From contig NZ_CP129674.1 of the NCBI RefSeq assembly GCF_041080795.1, positions 186,001-250,000 of the forward strand: a DNA stretch of 64,000 nt. The letters run 5' to 3'. A program made the position numbers and the translations under genes. The notes under the pieces were generated by a model. It saw only the letters and a list, made by a program, of their open reading frames with translations, searched no databases and had not been told where the DNA came from. This DNA comes from Bifidobacterium sp. WK041_4_12. GTDB lineage: Bacteria; Actinomycetota; Actinomycetes; Actinomycetales; Bifidobacteriaceae. Below, in pieces: positions 50,084 through 60,268 of the stretch (position 1 is the first letter of the stretch; every line of letters starts with the position of its first letter).

Positions 50084-51403
50084 TCAGTTGGCTGCAGGCC
50101 CTGGATATTCCACATCGCGTGGATCGGGATCAGGCTTGCCGGTGGTACCAAAGAGTTCCGCCGTCTCCCTCTCTGCATCGATGACTGTGGAAAGTCTTCG
50201 AATGCCCTCGGTGATGCGTGCGGGCTTCGGGTAGCAGAAGGAGAGGCGCATGTGATCGGTGCCTTCGCCGTTGTCGTAGAATGCCGTGCCAGCAACGTAT
50301 GCGACCTTTGCGGTGATGGCGCGCGGTAGCATGGCGCGCGAATCGAGCCCTTCAGGAATCTTGAGCCATATGTAGAAACCGCCCTTGGGCTTGTGCCAGG
50401 AGCAATATGGCAGATATTTCTTCAACGCGGCATCCATGGTGTCGCAGCGTTCCTTGTACATGCCACGATAGTCATTGATCTGAGCCTTCCAATCGAAGTT
50501 ATCAAGATAGGTCGTTATGGTCATCTGACTCATGTTGGACGGGCAGAGAATCGCAGATTCGTTTGCAAGCACGAGTTTATGGCGAATCCCTGGAGGGGCG
50601 ACCATCCAGGCAACGCGCATGCCTGGAGCGATGATCTTGGAGAAGCTGCTCAGATAGACGACATTGTCAGGATCCATGGAACGTAGTGCAGGGTAGGTCT
50701 TGCCTTCGAAGCTCAGCAGACCATAGGGGTTGTCCTCTACGATCAGTACGTGATATTTGCGAGCGATTTCAAGAACCTTTGAACGACGCTCGACACTCAT
50801 GGTGGCACCGGCAGGATTATGGAAATTCGGCACCGTATAGAGGAACTTGACTGGATGACCCAATGCTCGCTGCTCGATGATTGCCTGCTCAAAGGCTTCA
50901 GGAATCAGGCCATTCTCATCAAGCAGCACATTGACGACATGAACCTGGAACGATTGGAAGACACCCAGTGCGCCAACATAGTTTGGCGCTTCCGCCAAAA
51001 TGGAATCACCAGGATTACACATGATTCTTGTTATCAGATCCAGTCCGGATTGCGAGCCATTGACGATGATGACATCATCAGGCTGCGCATCGGTGATGTT
51101 CTCAAGTTCCATGATTTGCAGAACGTCTTCGCGTAGATGCGGATCGCCCTGCGCAGAGCCGTACTGCCACGCGATGTCGCCCTTGTCCTTCAGCATTTTC
51201 GCCAAAAGCGGTGCCAGCTCGTCGAAGGGCATGCGGTCGAGATAAGGCATGCCTCCGGCGAGAGAGACCACCTCTGGGCGGCTGGCAACGGCAAACAGTG
51301 CTCGGATTTCGGATGCTCGCATCGCTTCTGCTCGATCGGCGTAACTACCGAACCAAGGGTCGTTCTTGATGACCTTCGATGGGATATCTCGATTATCCGA
51401 CAT
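50084..51403 (-). CDS. PLP-dependent aminotransferase, class I/II (2-aminoadipate-like)
   Basis: The protein has 439 residues from the ATG at 51403, behind GGAAGG; an in-frame GTG at 51421 would add six. The fold-type I aminotransferase domain is of the MocR-related kind but lacks the HTH domain. The PLP lysine lies in SSFSKIIAPGMRVAW. Other motifs are VNGSQSGLDLI, TVPNFHNPAGAT and EDNPYGLL. Likely substrates are aromatic, branched-chain or 2-aminoadipate-type amino acids. The 68-bp gap to ddl suggests co-transcription. Confidence 0.9.
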   Translation of the reverse strand: MSDNRDIPSKVIKNDPWFGSYADRAEAMRASEIRALFAVASRPEVVSLAGGMPYLDRMPFDELAPLLAKMLKDKGDIAWQYGSAQGDPHLREDVLQIMELENITDAQPDDVIIVNGSQSGLDLITRIMCNPGDSILAEAPNYVGALGVFQSFQVHVVNVLLDENGLIPEAFEQAIIEQRALGHPVKFLYTVPNFHNPAGATMSVERRSKVLEIARKYHVLIVEDNPYGLLSFEGKTYPALRSMDPDNVVYLSSFSKIIAPGMRVAWMVAPPGIRHKLVLANESAILCPSNMSQMTITTYLDNFDWKAQINDYRGMYKERCDTMDAALKKYLPYCSWHKPKGGFYIWLKIPEGLDSRAMLPRAITAKVAYVAGTAFYDNGEGTDHMRLSFCYPKPARITEGIRRLSTVIDAERETAELFGTTGKPDPDPRDVEYPGPAAN

Positions 51404-51523
51404 GATTGCTGGCCTTCCCACTTAAGACTTGGCACATTGCTGGCATCGCATCAAGACGGCAAACGCCGGAATCCGATGCCATGGGGCACAATGCCACACG
51501 TTGATTTCATACTGTATTACAAA

Positions 51524-51547
51524 CTGCATGGTTTAGGGACCATGCAG
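51524..51547 (-). terminator. Terminator after murJ
   Basis: A perfect nine-base stem (51524-51532 with 51539-51547) has a six-base loop. On the minus strand TTTGTAAT follows. It lies 32 bases past the murJ stop. Confidence 0.7.
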
Positions 51548-51561
51548 GGAAGCTATTACGA

Positions 51562-51591
51562 CTTCAGTACACTTTGCTTCAGTACACTTTG
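51562..51591 (-). repeat. 15-bp tandem duplication across the murJ stop
   Basis: CTTCAGTACACTTTG occurs twice in tandem (51562-51576, 51577-51591). The copies contain the last codons and stop of murJ, so a second in-frame stop follows the first. Confidence 0.85.
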
Positions 51592-54500
51592 ACCGAGTTG
51601 AAGAAAAGCCCTCCGGAGGGAGTCGATGTCAGCGGCACCCATACCATCACATCCTGAGTGCTGACCGGCGTAGCCAGCTTGACTTCGGTAGTTCCGCTCG
51701 CATCGAAGGTGAACTGTGCAACGGGACTGCCCTGATTGGGAGAAGTGGGCGTGGAATTGACATAAATCTGCCCCTGACCACCTGATTGACGTATCGAAAT
51801 AACCAAGCGGGACACACGTTCAGCCTGGGTGAGATGGATATACCATCCTCGCCCCTGCAATCCGCCCGGCTGGTTGACGTACGTTTCGGTCCCCGCTGCG
51901 TATGCCGTGGTGTTCTGTACCGCTGGATCTGGAACCTTCGCGGCATCCTTGTCGGCATGGGTCACAGCCGCGGCAGTGGGAGAGGCGGAGCCAGAACTCG
52001 ATGTGGATGCACTGGAGGAAGCTTTGCTCGAAGCCTTCGCGCTGGAAGATGCACTTGCCGATGGGCTGGCAGACGAAGCTCCGGAGCCGCCTGTCGACGC
52101 GGTTGGACTCGATACACCCGGCAAGGTGACATTTGACATGTCCGGCCATGTATTGGTGTCTGACGACGATCCACCGATCTTGCCAACATCGCCGAACAGA
52201 GCGGTCACCGCAAAGAACAGAGCAACAAGAATCACGATGATGCCGACGATGATCGCCATGGAGCGCGTGGTGAAGAAGCCCATGATTTTCCCGCTGGAGG
52301 AGTCATCGTTCGTTGATTCCTCTCGCTCAGTGCGGAATTGGCTGTCAGGTTTGGCCCGTGGAGTGAAATCGCGCGGTTTCGGTGTAAAGCTGGGCGGAAG
52401 CGGCTGCATGGTGGCGGTCATCTGCTCGTCAAGCACTCGTTCTGCCTGACGTTGGCGATCCGCGCTTTCATATCCGTCGCCAAGATCGCCAAGATCGAGG
52501 CTGCCGGTATCGGCAGGTATATCGCCTGTGTTATAGAGCGAGTCACCGCGGATCTGGGAGACATCGTAAGGGCTGGTCCTGCGGGAAGCGCGCGGATGCG
52601 TGTGGGTGCCGTCGTCAAAGGCCGAGAAGAAATCGCCGTCGCTGGACTTTGGACGAACCAGCTGCACTTCGCTGCTTTCGGGGAAGAGCAGCTGGTTCGT
52701 AGCCCATTTTGGCTCTGCCGAATCCTCGTTCGTTTCGTCCTGGGGAGCAAAGGAATCAGGGATCTGCAACACTTGAAGGTCGGGGCTTGGAACGATGCCG
52801 ACCTGTTCGATCGATTGGCGTCCGGTCGCCTTGGGCCAGACGATATCTTCGTCAGAAAGCTCTGCCGTAGGACTCCACGTTCCCAGAAGAGCCGAGAGTT
52901 CGGCGAGCGTAATCAACGGAATTGGCTCGCGTCCATGTGATCCAGTGATGTGCAATCCGCGTCTGCAGATGATGCCGAATTCGTCAGGCATGGTCGATGG
53001 CAGCGAATCCTCGGTGAACTTCATGCCCCGGATTTCAGGAGTTCGTGTGAGCATCGCATAAAGAACGCCTGATAGCTGACGGGTTGCAAGCTCTTCGAAG
53101 GATTCGCGGGTGGAGACGCGAGCCAGTGGATGCTCAAGCATCATGTTGATAGGGGCTGCAGCCAGAGAAATGCCTGATTCAGACAGACGAATGGTATCTG
53201 CGGAAACCGCTGCGTCAATCAGATGAGCCTGCTTGAGACTGATCAGAGCGTCACAGGCTTCGCCAACGATCGTACGCATGGCTTCGAAGCTCAGCGTCGA
53301 CATTTCTGGACCGGCGAGATAGTCGGACACGGATATCCCTGCATCGAGTGCGGTGACGAGCAGTCCGACGCCCTGCTGGGTGCTGAAGTGATAGACGGGT
53401 GTGAAATGGCGGTTATGACGAAGCGCCAGACCAGAAGCAAAAGTGTTGGTTTGCGACACCAGCGTCTCGTCGGTGACGATGAACAGCTGGCAGTCACGTG
53501 CAAGAACCCTGTCGGTCGCCTTCCACGCCTGTAGACCGGGTTCATCACGCAAGGAAGCCACCAAGGTATACCGGTGAATGAAGGTATCACCAACTGTTGG
53601 TTTCATGCTCCCTGTTCTTTCTAAATGCCCCACCGATGTGCTGTCAACCGGTACTCCTGACATTCTAACGTTGCGGATACCCGAAGGTCGAGAATTTTCC
53701 AAAGGAATTGTGGATGTTTCCCGAGTTTTTTGTGCACGAGCCATAGAAACTGGTATTGAGGCAGGCATGACATCGGGTGCTGGAATGGTGTTGGACACCT
53801 CAGCGGCATCATCATCAGGCGAGACGATGGTCGTCGACGAAGACCTTGAGCCAAGCATTGACGAGACCCGGCCTTTAACACCTACCAGCATGCTCGTGAA
53901 TTCCTCGGTCCTGAGCATCACCAGCAGTCCACCGTAGACCAGCGTAAGAATCGCGACAAGGATGATGCAGATGATGATGGACTGCACCCAGCTCATATGA
54001 CCATCAATCCGCGTGACGTCGGAACCTGCGAGATGAAGAACGGGGGTATACAGCAATCTGCAAACGATCAGCGCAACTGCACCGGCAACAATCGATTTGG
54101 CATAGGTCAGCGATATGCGCCTGCCGTCCATATGACCGCCAAAACGTTTTCTGAGCATGATGGCAAGGAACGGGAACGCGATCACGACTCCCAGCGAAAG
54201 CGAAATTCCAACCCAGCTTGTCCATTCGCTCGGTGGAACGAGGGTGGTGGCAATCAGCACGATGATAACCTGCAGCGCGTTGAACAGCAGCGCGAAGATA
54301 AACGGATTCCTTCCATCTTCGAAGGCGTAGAAGGTGCGCTGAATGAGCAGAAAGGCACTGACCGCCACGAGTCCCCAGGAAAGTCCGACAAGAGGCTGCG
54401 CTATCAGAATCGCTTCTCGAACGTCAACCGAAGGCAGTAGGGCACGGGTGATGGGTACAGGCATGGCGATGAGCGCTACGGTGAAATACATCATCAGCAG

Positions 54501-55499
54501 TCCCACGTTACGGAGGGCCTGGCTGAGATCGATTCTGGCATCATTGATGCGATGATCGGCAATGGCCTTCGACAGCTTCGGGAACATTGCGGTGGTCACG
54601 GAAACCGCTATCAGAGAATACGGCAGGATATAGAGGGCATAGGCGTTCTGGTACGAGCCATTGCCCGCAATGCCAAATGGATCATGACCTGCAAGTGGCG
54701 CGCCATTGGTGATTCTCGCATCGATCACATTCGCCAGCTGATTCACGGCGACGACACCAAGGCTCCATGCCGCGATTGGTCCCATTGACCGTAAGCCGAT
54801 GCCACGTATGCCCCATCTGAATGTGAACTTGAATCCGCTGCGGAACAATGGCCAGAACAGCACCAAGGCCTGAAAGCCCACGCCAATGGTCCAGGTTCCT
54901 GCGGTCAGGGCGGTTTTCATCGGTGTCCAGAACGCCAGATCCTGATGCTGAGCATTGCCAAAAATGACGATAAACACGATGAATCCTGCGCAGCTGATGA
55001 TGTTTGCACCTACGGAGCTCCACGCGTATGCCGTGAATCGGCCCTTTGCCGCAAGCAGCTGGCCAAGAACCGTATACAGACCGTAGAAGAATATCTGAGG
55101 CATGCACCAGAGCGTGAATGAGTCCACCAGCGCTCGCTGTGGACCATCCCAACGCGAATCGAGATAAATCGAAGTCAAGACGGAAGTGCCGAGCATCAGC
55201 AGCAGCGTCAACCCAAGCAAGAGCACGATTGCCGTTGTTATGAGCTTGTTGAGGCGCTCCTCTGCATGTTCGGACTTGAGCGTGCGCACGATCTGCGGCA
55301 CGAGAACGGCGTTGAAGATACCCCCTGAAATCAGCGTAAACATGACCTGCGGAATCATGGCACCGGTCTGATACGCATTGATGGCGGTTCCCGTCGTGCC
55401 AAGCGCGGCAGCAAGCAGAATGGTTCGTATCTGCCCCGTGACTCGGGAAGCTGCTGTGCCAGACGCCATAATGAGAGAGTTACGCCCGACAGAGTTCAT
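51579..55499 (-). CDS. murJ: Lipid II flippase MurJ fused to pseudokinase and extracellular domain
   Basis: The protein has 1306 residues. The MurJ/MviN flippase core with 14 transmembrane helices covers about 1-530 and moves lipid II across the membrane. After a linker comes a kinase-like domain (about 636-900, from RYTLVASLRDEPGLQAWKA), lacking clear catalytic motifs. A charged linker follows, then one transmembrane helix (about 1080-1102), a Ser/Ala-rich spacer, and an extracellular beta-rich discoidin-like domain (about 1175-1306). This layout matches mycobacterial MviN, whose pseudokinase recruits a phosphopeptide-binding partner. The start overlaps the DUF6049 stop by four bases. Confidence 0.95.
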   Translation of the reverse strand: MNSVGRNSLIMASGTAASRVTGQIRTILLAAALGTTGTAINAYQTGAMIPQVMFTLISGGIFNAVLVPQIVRTLKSEHAEERLNKLITTAIVLLLGLTLLLMLGTSVLTSIYLDSRWDGPQRALVDSFTLWCMPQIFFYGLYTVLGQLLAAKGRFTAYAWSSVGANIISCAGFIVFIVIFGNAQHQDLAFWTPMKTALTAGTWTIGVGFQALVLFWPLFRSGFKFTFRWGIRGIGLRSMGPIAAWSLGVVAVNQLANVIDARITNGAPLAGHDPFGIAGNGSYQNAYALYILPYSLIAVSVTTAMFPKLSKAIADHRINDARIDLSQALRNVGLLMMYFTVALIAMPVPITRALLPSVDVREAILIAQPLVGLSWGLVAVSAFLLIQRTFYAFEDGRNPFIFALLFNALQVIIVLIATTLVPPSEWTSWVGISLSLGVVIAFPFLAIMLRKRFGGHMDGRRISLTYAKSIVAGAVALIVCRLLYTPVLHLAGSDVTRIDGHMSWVQSIIICIILVAILTLVYGGLLVMLRTEEFTSMLVGVKGRVSSMLGSRSSSTTIVSPDDDAAEVSNTIPAPDVMPASIPVSMARAQKTRETSTIPLENSRPSGIRNVRMSGVPVDSTSVGHLERTGSMKPTVGDTFIHRYTLVASLRDEPGLQAWKATDRVLARDCQLFIVTDETLVSQTNTFASGLALRHNRHFTPVYHFSTQQGVGLLVTALDAGISVSDYLAGPEMSTLSFEAMRTIVGEACDALISLKQAHLIDAAVSADTIRLSESGISLAAAPINMMLEHPLARVSTRESFEELATRQLSGVLYAMLTRTPEIRGMKFTEDSLPSTMPDEFGIICRRGLHITGSHGREPIPLITLAELSALLGTWSPTAELSDEDIVWPKATGRQSIEQVGIVPSPDLQVLQIPDSFAPQDETNEDSAEPKWATNQLLFPESSEVQLVRPKSSDGDFFSAFDDGTHTHPRASRRTSPYDVSQIRGDSLYNTGDIPADTGSLDLGDLGDGYESADRQRQAERVLDEQMTATMQPLPPSFTPKPRDFTPRAKPDSQFRTEREESTNDDSSSGKIMGFFTTRSMAIIVGIIVILVALFFAVTALFGDVGKIGGSSSDTNTWPDMSNVTLPGVSSPTASTGGSGASSASPSASASSSAKASSKASSSASTSSSGSASPTAAAVTHADKDAAKVPDPAVQNTTAYAAGTETYVNQPGGLQGRGWYIHLTQAERVSRLVISIRQSGGQGQIYVNSTPTSPNQGSPVAQFTFDASGTTEVKLATPVSTQDVMVWVPLTSTPSGGLFFNSVKVY

Positions 55500-57955
55500 T
55501 CGTCTGGATCCTTTTTACGATTAAATTGGCGCCAAAGGCCAAGCAGTCCAAAGATACCCGCGACAACGAGAATTGCAAGCCCACTCATATCGCTCAAACG
55601 CAGGCTGCTGGTGATGCGCGTGCTGTGGGTGACTCCAAAAGCCTGTCCGGTGCGATCCAGAAGTACCAGAGAGGCATTGGCCTGACCGGCGGCTGCTACG
55701 CGAATTGGCAAGGTGACCTGAACCTCGGCATTTGCTGGTATCTCGACCTGCGCCTCGCGAGCAGTCACGATTTCTGCGGAATCCGTTTTAGAGCTCACGA
55801 TCACGTGTACCGCGTATGGATGGTCATTGCTTACCGTGACGGGCAAGCTAGCCGTTTCAGTGACCACCGTGACTGAGTCGGACGGTGTGATGTGGACGCC
55901 TGATAGCAATGCCTGGGCAAGTTGCGCAGCCGTGCCTGGAAGGGCAGTATTGCGGCCCGTGCCATCGAGCGAATGAATGGCAACGGTGCTCTGTGAAAGG
56001 CTGAGCTGGCTGATCCAGCCGGAAGCGTCATCGCTGTGTTGACCGGTCTGTGCAGCATCGCCTCGTGCGAGCGCCTGTGCGTCTGAGGTTCCCGATGAGG
56101 TTGGCGAGGATTCTGATTGCTCCTTTGAAGAAAGAATGGAAATGGCGAAGCGTGAAATATCATTTTTGCTCGCAGTCAGAGCATTCAGCGATGAATTCAG
56201 AGCTGTAAGCTCACCATTGCTCAAACCGGTGCCTGTTGGAATCGAATGTGTTGCCGCCTGCCCGCTTTTGTAGGCCGTAGCCTTCTGCAGAGTTGCCAGA
56301 TCGCTGATGGTGAGCCATGAAGCCTTACTCAGGTTTGACATCACCTGGTCAGCGTATGTCAAATCTTCGGTGGTTTTCATGGCTATGAGCAACACCCGCT
56401 CCGCGTAGGGCTGTTCCATCTGGTAGAACGCGCTCTGTGCCATGAGACGAGAAAGGCGCCCTGCCGAGGTCGTTTCAGCGTCTGCAGACTTCGTCGTCGC
56501 CGTATTCTGTGCAAGAAGGCTCAGTTGCCTTTGAGCGACGAGCACACTGATATCCCCACTTGCAGTCTTTACATCGTATTTGCTCGTATGGGCGGAAGCA
56601 GAATCGTCGCTTGAGGCAAAGTCGGTCAGTGAGATAGCTGTCGAATACCCCTGTTTCTTTGCAATATCCAAGGCACTTTGAGTCCAGTTTCCCTGACCTT
56701 GCCAAGCGTAAGCCTCCAACGTGGACTTGGGATTGCCGGTCGCGGTCTGCAAGGCTTGCTGCGCCAGTGACTCGTTCCACATGGAATCGCTGATTCCTGC
56801 TGCCGCATATGCTGACGAGCCTTTTGCTGCATACGCTGTGATGTCGAAATCAGCCGGTTGCATGATGCCGCTCGTCTGCGGCGGAATGGGGAAGTTCTGC
56901 AGATAGAGCGGATCGGCAATGGATTGCACCATTGGATATTTCTTGAGTAGCTCGAGTTGCTTGCGTTGGGCACTCGATGCCTTTTCACTGAGGGAGACGA
57001 TGCTTGGGTAATGCTCGGCATCGGCATGGGATGCTTCCTTGTCACTGTCAGATGATGATGCAGACGATGACGAGGAGGCAGAAGGTGATGAGGATGCCGT
57101 TGAGAGCGGCGATGATGCCCCTGATGACGATGATGAATTCGCGTCATCCGTTCCTGAATCGCTCTGGCGTGGCTCAGACTGCTTCGATGCGCTCGCGGAT
57201 CCTGAACTCGAAGCCGATGGCTGATCACCGGCACCGACCTCCAATTTCTTTACGGCATCGGCATTGCCACTCCAGCTCGACGCTGTGAGGGGAAGAACGA
57301 CAGTTACAGAAAGTGGCGGCGTATTAGCGGTTTTCAATCCATCGGTCGAACGGGTGACGAAGGAATTCACGCTTGCATGATCCTTGTCCACGCCGTTGGA
57401 AAAGTCAAAGAGAAGAGGCTTGGGACCCCAGCTGAATATTGATGCGAGCTGACTGTTGTCAGCTGGAACCGTGATGCTGACATTTGCGCTGTGCCCTGCC
57501 GGGATCTGGGGAACCTGAACCGTTCCCAACACACTGGGCGTGGGAATGTGGGCATCGCCGTTTGCCCAGTCCTGCATGTCGACGCGGGAGGCGAATGAAT
57601 ACATGGCATTCATCTCGACCGTGAGCATTCCGGCTTTCAATGCCGTACTTCCGGAATTGAATATGGTCACTGAAGTGGCATACCCTGACGTACTCGTCAG
57701 CACTGCCGTGGCGGATTCGATGCAGATTGCAACCTCAGCGTTGGAACATGAGGTATCTGCATCTGCAGCGTTCGTGGATTGAGAGGAGACAGTCTTCGCG
57801 TTGTCAGTGGTTGCAGCGTGTGCAGGCGTGCTCGCCACTGTGGTGGCCACCACCATGAGCACCGCCGTGATACACGCAATCAAGGCCCAGGCGACATGCG
57901 ACATGCGTGCCGACGATGTGGCGTGATAACGCCTTGTGTGCTGCCAGTCCATCAT
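55496..57955 (-). CDS. DUF6049 secreted/membrane protein (Rv3909-like)
   Basis: The protein has 819 residues from the ATG at 57955, which overlaps the NUDIX stop (ATGA); an earlier TTG is less likely. An N-terminal signal peptide ends near PAHA. Beta-rich domains flank a long Ser-rich, acidic linker (about 240-300). A C-terminal transmembrane helix (LSDMSGLAILVVAGIFGLLG) with a basic RKKDPDE tail anchors it. The position between NUDIX and murJ is conserved in actinobacteria. The function is unknown; coupling to murJ suggests an envelope role. Confidence 0.88.
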   Translation of the reverse strand: MMDWQHTRRYHATSSARMSHVAWALIACITAVLMVVATTVASTPAHAATTDNAKTVSSQSTNAADADTSCSNAEVAICIESATAVLTSTSGYATSVTIFNSGSTALKAGMLTVEMNAMYSFASRVDMQDWANGDAHIPTPSVLGTVQVPQIPAGHSANVSITVPADNSQLASIFSWGPKPLLFDFSNGVDKDHASVNSFVTRSTDGLKTANTPPLSVTVVLPLTASSWSGNADAVKKLEVGAGDQPSASSSGSASASKQSEPRQSDSGTDDANSSSSSGASSPLSTASSSPSASSSSSASSSDSDKEASHADAEHYPSIVSLSEKASSAQRKQLELLKKYPMVQSIADPLYLQNFPIPPQTSGIMQPADFDITAYAAKGSSAYAAAGISDSMWNESLAQQALQTATGNPKSTLEAYAWQGQGNWTQSALDIAKKQGYSTAISLTDFASSDDSASAHTSKYDVKTASGDISVLVAQRQLSLLAQNTATTKSADAETTSAGRLSRLMAQSAFYQMEQPYAERVLLIAMKTTEDLTYADQVMSNLSKASWLTISDLATLQKATAYKSGQAATHSIPTGTGLSNGELTALNSSLNALTASKNDISRFAISILSSKEQSESSPTSSGTSDAQALARGDAAQTGQHSDDASGWISQLSLSQSTVAIHSLDGTGRNTALPGTAAQLAQALLSGVHITPSDSVTVVTETASLPVTVSNDHPYAVHVIVSSKTDSAEIVTAREAQVEIPANAEVQVTLPIRVAAAGQANASLVLLDRTGQAFGVTHSTRITSSLRLSDMSGLAILVVAGIFGLLGLWRQFNRKKDPDE

Positions 57956-58641
57956 GCTTGTTTCTTCAGTTTCCTTGCGTACAGCCAAACGATCTTGCGT
58001 TCATTAGGATAGCTCAGAACGCTTTCCAAATCATTGAAGCTGACCCATGCCGCCTGCTCGGCTTCATGATCTGGATCGCCCTCGACGGTCAGATAGCCTC
58101 CGGTCTGCTTCAGCACAAAATGATGGACAAGCTTGTGAATGCGCTGGTTGGTGCCGGTGAACCAGTAATCTATGGTTGCAATCGATTCCTGAACCTCGCC
58201 AAGAATGCCTGTCTCCTCGTGCACTTCTCGAACCGCGGTCTGTTCAGGGGTCTCACCTTTTTCGATATGGCCTTTCGGCAGGCACCATTCAAGATGGCCT
58301 GATCGTGAATGGCGGGCGATGATGGCAACCTGCTGCTTCTCATTGAATATCAAGCCGCCAGCAGAATATTCTCGCACGACAGGCAGATCCTGATTGCCCA
58401 GAGACGCAAAGCTGGTCAGGTTTCCGATGATTCTTCGACGTGCCATGATTGCTGGTGTCGGGACTCCGGAGGCATCACCATGCTCCCCTGCCGACGTGTC
58501 GTCTGAAGGGTAGTTTGTGCGTTCCTGCATGCTCTGAGAGGTGTATAGCAGCGTGTCTGCCTTGATGATATTTTGGGCAGAGTTCTCCGCAACATCGGCC
58601 TCATGCGCAAGCATGCGTGCGAAGTCTGCGGGCGTAATCAT
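57952..58641 (-). CDS. NUDIX hydrolase (MutT4-like)
   Basis: The protein has 229 residues with an N-terminal extension of about 90. The Nudix box runs from GHIEKGE to REVHEETGI (124-146), matching GX5EX7REUXEEXGU. The substrate is unknown; relatives hydrolyse nucleotides or their derivatives. No ribosome site is seen before the ATG, which follows a divergent promoter region shared with pcnA; a leaderless mRNA is possible. It heads the NUDIX-DUF6049-murJ operon with four-base overlaps. Confidence 0.92.
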   Translation of the reverse strand: MITPADFARMLAHEADVAENSAQNIIKADTLLYTSQSMQERTNYPSDDTSAGEHGDASGVPTPAIMARRRIIGNLTSFASLGNQDLPVVREYSAGGLIFNEKQQVAIIARHSRSGHLEWCLPKGHIEKGETPEQTAVREVHEETGILGEVQESIATIDYWFTGTNQRIHKLVHHFVLKQTGGYLTVEGDPDHEAEQAAWVSFNDLESVLSYPNERKIVWLYARKLKKQA

Positions 58642-58659
58642 AGTTACACTTTACGTAAG

Positions 58660-58688
58660 TTATTGTGCAGGTGGGGTAACGGTATGCT
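58660..58688 (+). promoter_or_regulatory. Probable pcnA promoter
   Basis: TTATTG (58660-58665), a 17-bp spacer and TATGCT (58683-58688) precede pcnA, with the transcript start about 30 bases before its GTG. A TTACGTAA palindrome (58651-58658) overlaps the divergent NUDIX side. Confidence 0.45.
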
Positions 58689-58724
58689 GGTAACCATAGG
58701 TGAGGGTTACTTGGAAGGGTACTC

Positions 58725-60140
58725 GTGGATTTTGAAGTGTGGCCGGAAGCGATTGAATTAGGTCAATTATTTGCAGAACGTGGCTATGAGCTGTCGCTTG
58801 TCGGCGGACCGGTGAGAGACTTACTCCTACATAGGCGTTCGCATGATTTGGATTTCTGCTCATCTGCCAGGCCTGAAGAATTTGAGCCCATTCTGAGAAG
58901 CTGGGGAGACGGCTTTTGGGACATGGGACGAAAGTTCGGGACGCTGGGAGCGATCCAGCATAGAAATGATGGCACCGAAGTGCGTGTCGAGGTAACCACA
59001 TATCGCAGCGATACCTACGATGCTGATTCTCGCAAGCCTGCAGTGGCATATGGTCACGAGCTGCTCGGCGACCTTTCTCGACGCGATTTCACGATTAACG
59101 CGATGGCGCTTCGCGTGCCGTCGCTGGAATTCGTTGATCCCTTTGGGGGCGCTTCGGATTTGGGCAAGAAGGTGCTGAGAACTCCTGTGGATCCGGAGCA
59201 ATCCTTCGATGACGACCCATTGCGTATGATGCGTGCGGTCCGATTTGTGGCGCAGCTTGGCTTTTCGATCACTCCCGACACGGCAGCGGCCATAGCTGAC
59301 ATGGCGCAGCGATTGAGCATCGTCTCTGCCGAACGTGTGCGAGACGAATTCGTGAAGCTGCTCCTTTCGGACAGACCACGCCAGGGCATTGAGGCATTTG
59401 TCGAATCCGGCCTTGCAGATGTCGTGTTCCCTGAGATTCCGGCCCTACAGTTGGAAATGGATGAGCATCATCACCATAAGGATGTCTTCGAGCACACGAT
59501 GATGGTTCTGGAACGAGCGATTGCCTTGGAAACCGACGATGATGGGCCGGTGCCGGCACCGGATCTGACCTTGCGGCTCGCAGCGATCATGCATGATATC
59601 GGCAAGCCTGCGACACGAAAATTCGAACCCGGAGGCAAGGTCAGCTTCCACCATCATGACGTCGTCGGCGCAAAGCTCACACGAAAGCGTATGCGAGCAT
59701 TGCGATTCGACCGACATCTGATTCAGGACGTCAGTGAACTCGTCGGGCTTCACCTGCGCTTCCACGGCTATGTTGACGAGCCATGGACCGATTCTGCAGT
59801 CAGACGCTATGTGAAGGATGCAGGGCACCTCTATGAGCGCCTGAACCGTCTGACACGTGCCGATGCCACGACGCAGAATCAACGCAAGGCGCATATGTTT
59901 GAACGAGCCATGGACGAGATGGAGGCACGTGTCAGGGAATTGAAGAAGAAGGAAGACTTCGATGCCTTGCGTCCAGACCTTGATGGGAGTCAGATCATGC
60001 AGATTCTTGACCTGAAGCCAGGTCCCGAGATTGGCAAGGCATACAAGCATATGCTTGCGTTCCGCCTTGACAATGGGCCGACTGACGAAGTGACAGCGAC
60101 TGCAGAACTTAGACGCTGGTGGCACGAGCAGCAAGGATAA
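58725..60140 (+). CDS. pcnA: CCA tRNA nucleotidyltransferase
   Basis: This 471-residue protein adds or repairs the CCA end of tRNA. The class II nucleotidyltransferase head shows LVGGPVRDLLL with DLDF, RRDFTINAMAL and RMMRAVRF. An HD domain (IMHDIGKPATR, then HHHDVVGAKL) follows, and a helical tail completes it. The start is GTG behind GGAAGGG. It is divergent from NUDIX, as in many actinobacteria. Confidence 0.95.
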   Translation: MDFEVWPEAIELGQLFAERGYELSLVGGPVRDLLLHRRSHDLDFCSSARPEEFEPILRSWGDGFWDMGRKFGTLGAIQHRNDGTEVRVEVTTYRSDTYDADSRKPAVAYGHELLGDLSRRDFTINAMALRVPSLEFVDPFGGASDLGKKVLRTPVDPEQSFDDDPLRMMRAVRFVAQLGFSITPDTAAAIADMAQRLSIVSAERVRDEFVKLLLSDRPRQGIEAFVESGLADVVFPEIPALQLEMDEHHHHKDVFEHTMMVLERAIALETDDDGPVPAPDLTLRLAAIMHDIGKPATRKFEPGGKVSFHHHDVVGAKLTRKRMRALRFDRHLIQDVSELVGLHLRFHGYVDEPWTDSAVRRYVKDAGHLYERLNRLTRADATTQNQRKAHMFERAMDEMEARVRELKKKEDFDALRPDLDGSQIMQILDLKPGPEIGKAYKHMLAFRLDNGPTDEVTATAELRRWWHEQQG

Positions 60141-60172
60141 AAGGATAAGCAGTAGAGCTTAAGTGGATAAGA

Positions 60173-60199
60173 GCTGAGCTGGATTATGCATTGCTCAGC
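60173..60199. terminator. Hairpin between convergent pcnA and LytR_C gene
   Basis: GCTGAGC (60173-60179) pairs with GCTCAGC (60193-60199) over a 13-base loop, with no T-run. Function is assigned from position only. Confidence 0.35.
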
Positions 60200-60268
60200 C
60201 TTGCCATTCAGCGCCGCGCAGTACTGTGATCAGAATGATGCCAAGGACTGAACGAACAGTGGCGTGCG

